Positions 17,116 to 24,650 of a stretch of DNA of 64,000 bases are shown piece by piece. The notes below the pieces were generated by a model that saw nothing but the letters and a program-made list of their open reading frames with translations, did no database searches and was not told the DNA's origin. This DNA comes from Aldehydirespirator sp965116665. Its GTDB lineage: Bacteria > Actinomycetota > Acidimicrobiia > Acidimicrobiales > Aldehydirespiratoraceae. A program made the position numbers and the translations under genes. Every line of letters begins with the position of its first letter. Position 1 is the stretch's first letter. The stretch spans positions 3,224,001 through 3,288,000 of the forward strand of contig OZ220709.1 in assembly GCA_965116665.1 (NCBI GenBank), read 5' to 3'.

Positions 17116-18179
17116 GCGGGCAGTTCCACGAAGTCGATGTCGTAGCCGAAGGCCCGGGGCCCGACGAGGTCGAGCATCCCCTCCTGATGCCATTCCGGCG
17201 CGCAGGGCATGCCGATCACCAACACGCGGTTCCCGTAGGCCAGAGCCTCGGTGGTGATGGGGTCGAACGTCTCGCAGTCGAGCAGGCAGATCAGGTTGGG
17301 GGTGGTGATGGCGGGCATGCCGTCGAGGAAGGCGACCAGGTTCTCGTTCTGCACCTCGATGCGCATAGTTGCGTCGAGCCCGTCGAGATCCTCAAGGATC
17401 ACGGTCGACCGGGCGAAGCCGTCGGTGGTGCGCCGGTCTAGGTCCACCACCTTGCCGTTGAAGAACCTCCTGGACCCCGATTCGGCGAGGAACCTCTCCC
17501 ATGCGCCGTCCTCGCCGTCCTTCACCGCCTGCAGCAGGCGCCCGACCTCGGTGCAATAGGTGAGCGAGCCACCGATGGCGTGCTCGGCGACCTGGGCCGC
17601 GGTGAGCGGATAGCAACTGATCGAGTTGGCCATCCCGAGCTGGATCACCGCGGTGCGGGCCAGCGTCTCCGCCACCTGGTTGGTGGTCGTCTCGAACACG
17701 CACTGGTTGCCCTTCTCGTCCGCGACCGACAACGGGCCGGCCGGCAGCCCGGCCAGCGTGAACACCGTCATCTCGATCTGGGGGAACGCCCGGCGCATCG
17801 AGTCGGCGTTCACTATGGGCAGCCCCATCTCCGCCGCGGTCGCGATGGGCAGCAGCGTGTTGCACCCTCCCACCTCGATCGGCATGATCGCGGCCGGCTC
17901 CTTGCCCAGGTACGAGGCCAGGGCCTTCACACCGGCCACGTACTCGGTGCCTGCGGGGATCTTCTCCAGGATCACGGTGGGCGCGCCTATCACCGCGGTG
18001 GTCAGCACCAGCGCGTCGGAGGGAAGGTCGGCCGCGTTCACCACCTCCACGGGTCCGTAGGTTTCGAGGGCCTGGTGGGCGACCAGCTTGGCTATGTAAG
18101 GGTCACCGCCTCCGCCGGTGCCGAGCAGGGTCGCGCCGAGGCACAGGGCTTCGATGTCGCCGGCAGTCAGCGTGTCCAT
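17112..18179 (-). CDS. DUF917 family protein (S-methyl-thiohydantoin desulfurase-like)
   Basis: A 355-aa DUF917 protein. Diagnostic stretches are LCLGATLLGTGGGGDPY near the start, VGGCNTLLPI, LPIVNADSMRRAFPQ, FTLAGLPAGP and the C-terminal LICLLDCETFDPITTEALAYG plus VLVIGMPC. The family has been linked, as I recall, to desulfuration of S-methyl-thiohydantoins, but most members are uncharacterised and always travel with HyuA-like proteins. ATG 18179 has GGAG about eight bases upstream and begins at the conserved domain. It overlaps hyuA by four bases and follows the racemase gene by 34 bp, so one operon is likely. Confidence 0.85.
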   Translation of the reverse strand: MDTLTAGDIEALCLGATLLGTGGGGDPYIAKLVAHQALETYGPVEVVNAADLPSDALVLTTAVIGAPTVILEKIPAGTEYVAGVKALASYLGKEPAAIMPIEVGGCNTLLPIATAAEMGLPIVNADSMRRAFPQIEMTVFTLAGLPAGPLSVADEKGNQCVFETTTNQVAETLARTAVIQLGMANSISCYPLTAAQVAEHAIGGSLTYCTEVGRLLQAVKDGEDGAWERFLAESGSRRFFNGKVVDLDRRTTDGFARSTVILEDLDGLDATMRIEVQNENLVAFLDGMPAITTPNLICLLDCETFDPITTEALAYGNRVLVIGMPCAPEWHQEGMLDLVGPRAFGYDIDFVELPA

Positions 18180-18213
18180 GGCTGCTCCATCGGGACAGGT
18201 CTCCTGGCCCGGG

Positions 18214-19002
18214 TCAAGGCCTGGGGTCAGTGTCGAGCACGGGCTCCAGCAACGGGACCCACTCCAGTTCACGTGCTGGAACGGAGTCGTAGCCGCCGAC
18301 CCGGCTGGTCCGCCAGCCGTGATCAGCGCCCACGGTGGCCAGGAACTCGGCGTAGCGCAGGGGCGCGGTGATGGCATCGATCACCGGGACGCCGATCTTG
18401 TCCTGCACCTCCCGGTAGAAGCCGAACTCGATCGTGCATCCCAACACGATCGCGTCGGCGCGGTCGGCGCGCACTGCGGTCTCGGCCTCGGCGAGGATGC
18501 GCTGCTGGGTGGTCTCGGGATCGGCCTGGAACTCGTCGACGCTCATGTCGAGGACCCGGAACGACGCCAGGTGGTCACCGAATCCGTACTTGACCACGTT
18601 CTCGTGCATCTCGGGGATCCACTTGCGCCGTCCCACCAGGATCGAGACCCGCTCGGCGACGGTGGCTGCTATGTGAAGGCAGGCCTCGGCCGGCGCGGTG
18701 ACAGCCATGGGGCCGGCCAGTTCCCGGGCACCCCGCAGGAACGGATCGTAGAAGCAGCCGATGACGGCGGCGTCATAGCCCTGCTGCTCCGAGGCCCAGC
18801 GGACCACGCCCATGGTCGGACCGGCCACCACCGCCTCCAGCGCGTTCCATTCCAGATGCTGGGGGCCGACGCCTGGCAGCGAGCACACGTCCACGCGGGT
18901 TGCCGGCGCGGCCTCGGCGCGTAGTTCGGCGCCTATGGGCCCGTCGTACGCGTCGGTGCCGACGGGGTTGATCCACAGTATCCGGGCCATTCGCGCTGTC
19001 AT
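18214..19002 (-). CDS. Asp/Glu/hydantoin racemase-family protein
   Basis: A 262-aa protein of the aspartate/glutamate/hydantoin racemase superfamily. The two cysteines expected for two-base racemisation are present: C83 in VIGCFYDP and C189 in IVLGCTIEFG. The N-terminal ARILWINPVGT and the loop near VSILVGRRKWIPEM fit hydantoin racemases. ATG 19002 is taken, ATG 18990 being the close alternative; neither has a strong ribosome site. Together with the HyuA-like and DUF917 genes it forms a hydantoin set: racemase, ring opening, then peptidase. Confidence 0.85.
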   Translation of the reverse strand: MTARMARILWINPVGTDAYDGPIGAELRAEAAPATRVDVCSLPGVGPQHLEWNALEAVVAGPTMGVVRWASEQQGYDAAVIGCFYDPFLRGARELAGPMAVTAPAEACLHIAATVAERVSILVGRRKWIPEMHENVVKYGFGDHLASFRVLDMSVDEFQADPETTQQRILAEAETAVRADRADAIVLGCTIEFGFYREVQDKIGVPVIDAITAPLRYAEFLATVGADHGWRTSRVGGYDSVPARELEWVPLLEPVLDTDPRP

Positions 19003-19117
19003 CCGTTCGTGATCCCAGTTCGCTCGGTGACACAGTATTTGGATCCCATCAGCCAGGTTCATGGGCATTTGGCATAGCCCGCTACCCATGGATGTGCGTT
19101 CAGCACTGCCTATTAGC

Positions 19118-20260
19118 CTATTGCGGGAAGCGTCGAGGGCTGAGTTCCGATGCAATGCTGTCGAGAGGCGGCGCCGGAGTCTCACCGATGATCAGGTCGG
19201 CGACCAGAGAACCGATGGCCGGGGAGGTCTGGATCCCGGTGCCGCCCTGTCCCGCGCACCAGAAGAACCCCTCCGCGCCGGGATCGAAGCCGACGACCGG
19301 GACCCGGTCCGGAGCGAAGGTGCGCAGACCTGCCCAGGTGGAACCGACCGAGCGCACGTCGAGGATCGTCGCCCGGTTGACGGCCTCGATCCCGGCGGCG
19401 ACATCGATCTCGCGGGGCTTGACGTCGCAGGCATCGACGGGGTTCTCGTCAGCGGGCGAGGCCAGAAACTGGCCGGCGCCCTCGGGCTTGAAGTAGAAGC
19501 TCTCGTCGACACCGACGACCAGGGGCCAGTTCGCCGACTCGAAGCGGCTGGCGAAGGTGAACACGGTGCGCCGGTAGGGCTGCAGTCCGACGGGGCGCAC
19601 GCCGGCCATGCCGGCCACCTCGTCAGCCCAGGCACCGGCCGCGTTGACGACGGTCACGCAGCTGAGCACCCGCTCTCCCACGTCCACTCGCCAACACCCG
19701 TCGCGGCGGGCGAGCGCCCGCACCCCGTGCTCCCGAAGAACCGCCGCCCCCTCGGCGCGGGCGCCGCGCAGGAAGGCCTGGTGCAATTCGGCGACGTCGA
19801 TGTCGAAGCCGCCGTACTCGATCACGCCGGCATCGAGCCACCGCGGGTCGAGCACGGGGCAGAGCCTGGTGGCGCCGGCGGCATCGAGACGCTCACACCG
19901 CGTGCCCGTGGTTTCGTTGGCGGCGATCCTGGCTTCCAGTTGCTCCCCGAAGCCGGCGGGGGCGACCCAGAGCACGTTGCGGGGCTCCAGCAGATCGCTG
20001 CCGGCCAGGCCGTCGGCACCGGCTTCCAGGAACGGCCGCGACGCCGCGCTCAGGACCCGGTTGGCCGCCCCGCCGTAGGAGGCCAGGAACTGGGCCGCCG
20101 ACCGTCCCGTGCTGTGCGCGGCCAGGGAAGCCTCCCGCTCGACGACCGCCACCCGCTGCCCCCGCCGGGCCAGCGCCCAAGCGGCCGACACCCCGGCGAT
20201 GCCCCCGCCGACAACGACAGTGTCGTAGGAGCAGGACCGGCCCTCGGGCATAGACGGCAT
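19118..20260 (-). CDS. FAD-dependent oxidoreductase, DAO (sarcosine/glycine oxidase-like) family
   Basis: A 380-aa intact amino-acid oxidase-like protein. The dinucleotide fold is VVVGGGIAGVSAAWALARRG at residues 15-34, followed by the acidic ERE and the flavin-contacting HSTGRSAAQF. The substrate domain spans about 90-310, and the C-terminal closing motif is GFFWCAGQGGTGIQTSPAIG. Related enzymes oxidise sarcosine, glycine, proline or N-methyl amino acids, giving an imine and H2O2 or reduced carrier. TATAGT lies at 20263-20268 just upstream, as in the decayed copy, so ATG 20251 may be used instead. It lies between the toxin-antitoxin pair and the racemase operon. Confidence 0.88.
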   Translation of the reverse strand: MPSMPEGRSCSYDTVVVGGGIAGVSAAWALARRGQRVAVVEREASLAAHSTGRSAAQFLASYGGAANRVLSAASRPFLEAGADGLAGSDLLEPRNVLWVAPAGFGEQLEARIAANETTGTRCERLDAAGATRLCPVLDPRWLDAGVIEYGGFDIDVAELHQAFLRGARAEGAAVLREHGVRALARRDGCWRVDVGERVLSCVTVVNAAGAWADEVAGMAGVRPVGLQPYRRTVFTFASRFESANWPLVVGVDESFYFKPEGAGQFLASPADENPVDACDVKPREIDVAAGIEAVNRATILDVRSVGSTWAGLRTFAPDRVPVVGFDPGAEGFFWCAGQGGTGIQTSPAIGSLVADLIIGETPAPPLDSIASELSPRRFPQ

Positions 20261-20358
20261 GAACTATACGAATCCGTCCGGGGTGGCCAACAGGGCACGC
20301 GGCTGCGTGAAGCACGCGCCCGACGGCAGTCTGCACTCAGCCGGTTGCGGCGGTCGTG

Positions 20359-20748
20359 CTACCAGAGCACCTGAACTGGGAAGTCCTTGAACGCTTCGTC
20401 CCTGGTGACGAGGGTGAGCGACTCAAGCTCCGCCTGAGCGGCCAGCATCCGGTCGAAGGGGTCGCGGTGCTCGTTCGGATAGCTGCCGGCGCGCAGGCCG
20501 TGTCGGTGGGTCAAGGGCAAGTGCCGAAGATCGGCAGCCATTGCCAGTTCGCCGAATCTGGGGACCACGTCCCTGTGTGGTGTCAAGCGGCCTAGGCGCA
20601 CCTTGGTGGCGATCTCCCAGGCGCTTGCGGCGCTCACGAAGGCCGCGGTGTCCGCATCCGAGAGCGTCTCGCGGACTCGCGGCGGCAGCAAGGCCTCGTC
20701 GGACCACCACCACAGCAGCGCGTGCGTGTCGAGCAGGAGCCGCGTCAT
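20359..20748 (-). CDS. PIN-domain toxin (VapC family, Phd-linked type)
   Basis: A 129-aa PIN-domain RNase-like toxin. The acidic catalytic residues are D7 (LLLDTHALLWW), E45 (ASAWEIATKV) and the late D98/D110-type positions (RDPFDRMLAAQA, TRDEAF). The start of its LLDTHALLWW pattern belongs to the subgroup paired with Phd/YefM antitoxins rather than RHH ones. Its ATG overlaps the antitoxin stop by four bases. This toxin has no counterpart in the decayed copy at 7.7 kb. Confidence 0.85.
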   Translation of the reverse strand: MTRLLLDTHALLWWWSDEALLPPRVRETLSDADTAAFVSAASAWEIATKVRLGRLTPHRDVVPRFGELAMAADLRHLPLTHRHGLRAGSYPNEHRDPFDRMLAAQAELESLTLVTRDEAFKDFPVQVLW

Positions 20749-20987
20749 CCGCCTTCCCAGGCCCTGAGCTCCTCCTCGGGCAGCGGCTCAAAGAACTCGG
20801 GCCCGACGTCCAAGCCGGGGAGCTGACCGCCGCGTCGGCGTTTCGGGGCGAGCGGCATAAGCCTCGCGTAGGGCTTACCGGCCTTGGCCAGGATGATCTC
20901 CTCGCCAGCGTGCGCCCGCTCCAGCAGCCTCGACAGGTGGGTTTTGGCTTCATGAACGTTCACTATGTTTGGTTCAGTCAAAATCAT
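20745..20987 (-). CDS. Phd/YefM-type antitoxin
   Basis: An 80-aa antitoxin. Residues 8-45 (IVNVHEAKTHLSRLLERAHA, then ILAKAGKPYARL) form the Phd/YefM DNA-binding unit; the C-terminal acidic tail (GPEFFEPLPEEELRAWEGG) binds the toxin. AGGAG lies directly before ATG 20987. It overlaps the PIN toxin gene by ATGA. A truncated relative lies at 7751-7909. The neighbouring metabolic genes could be stabilised by it, but nothing in the sequence links them. Confidence 0.82.
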   Translation of the reverse strand: MILTEPNIVNVHEAKTHLSRLLERAHAGEEIILAKAGKPYARLMPLAPKRRRGGQLPGLDVGPEFFEPLPEEELRAWEGG

Positions 20988-21098
20988 TCTCCTATGATAC
21001 CCTACCGAAGCCTGGTCAACCCTGCCCCTTTCAACAGGGTAGAGCTGTCAGACTTAGTCCAGGGACTAGACTAATACCCGAGGTGGGAGGAGCAGCGT

Positions 21099-23555
21099 CT
21101 AGAGGACGTTGCCGTAGCGGTGGGTGGTGCGGCTGACGGCTTGCTCGCGCAGGTAGTGGAGCAGCTCGATGCGGCCCTCGGCGGTGACCGGGTCGTCGGC
21201 GATGTGGACTCCGGCCTCGTTGGCACCGGCTCGGAGCTCGTCGCGGCAGGTTCCCACCACCCGCACGCGCTGGACCCCGAGGGAGGCGAGCCGGGCCGCC
21301 AACTCTTCGCTGGTCTCGTCGGCGGCGTGGGACTCGACGAGCGGCACACCGCAGTAGCCGGCCGCGGCCCGGACCCGGGTGACGTCGCGGGGCGCGGCGT
21401 CGGCCTCGACCCGCAGCACCACGCGGGGCAGGGGCCGGTAACGGAGCACGTTGGACTCGCAATGCAGCCCGGACGGGTCGTGCTCGGCACCGAACTCAGT
21501 GCGCCATGCGGCGTCATCGCTGTCTCGGGCCGCCTCGAGCCATTCGTCGTCGCCGACGCCGGACTCGACGGGGTGCCAGGTGCCGAGCCGGGCCACGTAG
21601 TTGGGGCCACCCGCCTTCGCCCCGGGACCGACCGAGGACCGCTTCCAGCCGCCGAAAGGCTGGCGGCGCACGATGGCTCCGGTCGTTCCCCGGTTGATGT
21701 AGGCGTTGCCGACCTCCACCGCTTCGGTCCACCGGCGGATCTCGGTGGGGTCCAGGGTGTGGATGCCGCCGGTGAGTCCGTAGGCGGTGGAGTTCTGGAT
21801 GTCGAGGGCCTCGTCCAAGGTCCCGGCTCGCATCAGGCCCAGAACCGGGCCGAAGCACTCCGTCTGGTGGAACCATGAGCCTCGTCGCACGCCCAGGCGC
21901 ACGCCGGGGGTCCAAGTGGCGGCGTCGAGGCGGCGGGGCTCGACCAGCCAGTCCTCGCCGTCGTCGAGGCGGGTGAGGGCTCGCAGCAGTTTGCCGGTGG
22001 GCGCGCTGATGGTGGGACCCATGGCGGTGGCCAGCTCCGTGCTGGGGCCGACGTTGAGGCTGGTCACCGCGTCGGTGAGTTGACGGCGCAGCCGCCGGGA
22101 GTCGTAGGCGTCGCCCACGCAGATGGCGAGGCTGGCGGCCGAGCACTTCTGGCCCGAGTGACCGAACGCCGATGCCACCAGGTCGGCCACAGCCAGGTCG
22201 ATGTCGGCGTTGGGGGTGATCACCATGGCGTTCTTGCCCGAGGTCTCCGCCAGCAGGCGCATGGACGGCTTCCACGACAGGAACATCCGGGCCGTGTCAT
22301 AGGCCCCGGTCAAGATCACGGCATGCACATCGCCATGGGTGACCAGGTGGCGGCCCACATCGTCGTCGCGGGTGCGGATGAAGCCGACCAGGCCCGGGGA
22401 AAGGCCCGCGGCCCAGCAGCACTCGGCCACGACCTCGGCGCAGCCGGGCGTCTCCGGCGCGGGTTTGAGGATGGCGGCATTGCCGGCGGCGAGCGCCGCG
22501 AAGACCCCGCCCGACGGTATGGCCACCGGGAAGTTCCATGGGGGCACCACCAGCACCACCCCGAACGGCTCGAACCGGGCCAGCCGCGGGCTGCCGAGCT
22601 CGAGGGCCTGCTGCCCGTACCAGCGGGCGAAGTCGATGGCCTCGGACACCTCCGGGTCGGCCTCGGCGATGGTCTTGTTGCCCTCGTGGACCATGGCCGC
22701 CACCAGGTCGCCGCGCCTGCGGCTCAGTTCGTCAGCCACGCGCCACAGCAGGTCCCGGCGCTCGGCGGGCGGGCGGGCGGCCCAATTCGCCTGCTGTTCG
22801 GCGGCGGCCTCGACAACCCGGTCGACGCCGGCGACATCATCGGTGAGGGCGGTGGAGGGCCCTTCCCAGCGCCGGGACACGATCCCGCCGGCCCAGGCCC
22901 GGTTGGGGGCCAGCACGGGGTCCGTGTCGGGCTCGTTGAAGAAGCCGCCGTCCGGGTCGGAGGGCTCGGCGGGTTGGCGGCGGTCCTGACTTCGGCGCGG
23001 GGCCCGCCCGACCGACCACCTCTCGACAACCGAGGCCCGGAACTTGACCGCCTCAGCCTCGAAGGCTGTGCTGCCGGGCTGCAGGCCGAACAGGTGGTGG
23101 CTGAAGTTCTCGTCGGAGGCGTTCTCCTCCAGGCGGCGGAACAGGTAGGCGATGGCCACGTCGAAGTCCTCCGCCGCCACCGCGGGCGTGTACAGCAGCA
23201 CTTCGGCGCCGCCGGATCGCAGCCGTTCAGCCTGCGCGGGCGACATGCCGCCGAGCCGGGCCCCCAGCCGCAGCAGCAACCGGTCCAGAGGCGACAGGAA
23301 GGCGGGCAGCTGAGCCTCGGCCACCAGGGAGGCCAGCTGGCCTGCGGCGACCGCGGGATCCTCCGGGCGGATCACGCGATCGACGAACCGCATAGCGAAG
23401 GCGGTAGCCGGCGGGTCCGTCACCACTCCCGACAGGCGTCGGGTCGCCGCGCTCCCGCGCCCGGACGCCGGCGATCCGTCGGCCCCCAGCCATCCCTCCA
23501 CACGGGCCACAGCCTCCTCGGCCAGCGGATCGGCGCTGCGGGTGTCGTGGTCCAC
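21099..23555 (-). CDS. putA: PutA-like protein: intact P5C dehydrogenase, internally deleted proline dehydrogenase
   Basis: An 818-aa protein from GTG 23555 (GGAAGGGG lies upstream; another GTG is at 23642). Residues about 50-104 are the start of a proline dehydrogenase domain (AFAMRFVDRVIRPED, PLDRLLLRLGARLG). At about 102-104 the sequence jumps to the end of the barrel (MSPAQAERLR, LLYTPAVAAEDFDVAIAYLF, RRLEENASDENF). Most strands and the substrate and FAD residues are therefore missing, in frame. The aldehyde dehydrogenase half is complete: VVPPWNFPVAIP, E437 (LLAETSGKN), C471 (GHSGQKCSAAS), PFGGWKRSSVG. It should convert glutamate semialdehyde/P5C to glutamate. A divergent Lrp-type gene lies upstream. 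Confidence 0.9.
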   Translation of the reverse strand: MDHDTRSADPLAEEAVARVEGWLGADGSPASGRGSAATRRLSGVVTDPPATAFAMRFVDRVIRPEDPAVAAGQLASLVAEAQLPAFLSPLDRLLLRLGARLGGMSPAQAERLRSGGAEVLLYTPAVAAEDFDVAIAYLFRRLEENASDENFSHHLFGLQPGSTAFEAEAVKFRASVVERWSVGRAPRRSQDRRQPAEPSDPDGGFFNEPDTDPVLAPNRAWAGGIVSRRWEGPSTALTDDVAGVDRVVEAAAEQQANWAARPPAERRDLLWRVADELSRRRGDLVAAMVHEGNKTIAEADPEVSEAIDFARWYGQQALELGSPRLARFEPFGVVLVVPPWNFPVAIPSGGVFAALAAGNAAILKPAPETPGCAEVVAECCWAAGLSPGLVGFIRTRDDDVGRHLVTHGDVHAVILTGAYDTARMFLSWKPSMRLLAETSGKNAMVITPNADIDLAVADLVASAFGHSGQKCSAASLAICVGDAYDSRRLRRQLTDAVTSLNVGPSTELATAMGPTISAPTGKLLRALTRLDDGEDWLVEPRRLDAATWTPGVRLGVRRGSWFHQTECFGPVLGLMRAGTLDEALDIQNSTAYGLTGGIHTLDPTEIRRWTEAVEVGNAYINRGTTGAIVRRQPFGGWKRSSVGPGAKAGGPNYVARLGTWHPVESGVGDDEWLEAARDSDDAAWRTEFGAEHDPSGLHCESNVLRYRPLPRVVLRVEADAAPRDVTRVRAAAGYCGVPLVESHAADETSEELAARLASLGVQRVRVVGTCRDELRAGANEAGVHIADDPVTAEGRIELLHYLREQAVSRTTHRYGNVL

Positions 23556-24065
23556 GCCTTGCTCGCCCCTTCCTGCCGCGAGGCACTCGCTTGCAGCGCG
23601 CCAACCCATGATCGCGCCGATCGGCGGTCGGCGACTCAGCACTTGGTTAAACGAAGCAGCTGCGGTTGTGCCTTCTGGTACGCCAACGTTGACTATACGA
23701 GGTCGTTGATTTCATGAATCAGGAGCGTCAATCCATTTGTGTTGCGAATGTCGAAGAATAAGCCCCCAGTGATATCAATCATGTGCAGAAAAATACGTAG
23801 CTATAGATGATTCGCCCGCACCCGGAGTGCGCGGATTGAGGACTCATGCGCTCCCTGCCGGCACGCCAGCCAGCAGCCTGACGGCTGATATCTAATATTA
23901 CGTACTATGTTGTAGATAATTGTTGTGCACCCCCCTCCAAAGAGAGGGATCGGACTCTGGTGCGTCTCGACCGCGCACACTCAAATGAAACAATAGAATT
24001 AAAGGATGTAAGAGTTCAAGGCGGTTTCGCGGGTATAACACCCGTGGTATTTGACGTTTTGTAAC
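23556..24065. promoter_or_regulatory. Long AT-rich control region between the divergent putA-like and lrp-like genes
   Basis: About 510 bp without a supported gene and clearly poorer in G+C than its surroundings. On the minus strand TATAGT (23692-23697) could be the -10 of the putA-like gene; the same CGTATAGT context precedes both copies of the oxidase gene. On the plus strand TATAAC (24034-24039) lies inside a perfect inverted repeat CGGGT-ATAAC-ACCCG (24030-24044) some 20 bp before the lrp-like start, which looks like an autoregulatory operator over the -10. Confidence 0.4.
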
Positions 24066-24545
24066 ATGACCTCCGTGCAGTTGGACGACATAGATCTCAA
24101 GATCGTTCGGATCCTGAAGGAGGACGCCCGGACCAGCTACAGCGACATCTCCAAGGCTGTGGGGGTCAGTGCCGGAACCGTCCGGAACCGGATCAACCAG
24201 ATGCGCTCGTCGGGAATGCTCTCCGTCGACGCATGGCTGGATCCGAGCCTCTCCGGCCTGTCCGTACACGCGACTCTGCTGCTCAAGGTTCAGCCCGGCC
24301 GGCTGGTCGAGGTGGCCGATGCGCTCACCGCCCTGGACGAAGCCGTCTATGTGGCCACCCTGGCCGGTGCCTACGACGCCGTCGCCGACGTCTTCTGCCG
24401 CGACATCGACCATCTGCGCGAATTGATCCACGGCAAGGTCCAGAAGATCGACGGCGTGGTCGACGTGACCACCAATCTCGTGACCGAGAACAGGCACCAG
24501 TCGAACCTCGGCACCATCGCCAGCCCTCCGCCAAGCCGATTCTGA
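24066..24545 (+). CDS. Lrp/AsnC-family transcriptional regulator
   Basis: A 159-aa regulator. The N-terminal winged helix is LDDIDLKIVRILKEDARTSY followed by SDISKAVGVSAGTVRNRINQM; the C-terminal RAM-type ligand domain contains HATLLLKVQPGRL, AVYVATLAGAYDAVADVF and VVDVTTNLVTE. ATG 24066 is used because ATG 24051 has no extra homology. It is divergent from the putA-like gene, the usual position of a local regulator for amino-acid oxidation genes. An operator-like palindrome covers its promoter. Confidence 0.88.
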   Translation: MTSVQLDDIDLKIVRILKEDARTSYSDISKAVGVSAGTVRNRINQMRSSGMLSVDAWLDPSLSGLSVHATLLLKVQPGRLVEVADALTALDEAVYVATLAGAYDAVADVFCRDIDHLRELIHGKVQKIDGVVDVTTNLVTENRHQSNLGTIASPPPSRF

Positions 24546-24650
24546 GGGCCGTGTGCCCAGAAGAACTCCGCACGATGAACTTGTGCATAGCGGGACATTC
24601 ACGACCACATGTAGGCCAGAACCGCGGAGACATGAATCGTAGCCGCTGTT

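Noticed and set aside
17112..18377. N-terminal extension of the DUF917 protein to 18377
   Set aside because: The extra 66 residues are encoded over the end of the racemase gene in another frame and show no homology; ATG 18179 has a ribosome site.
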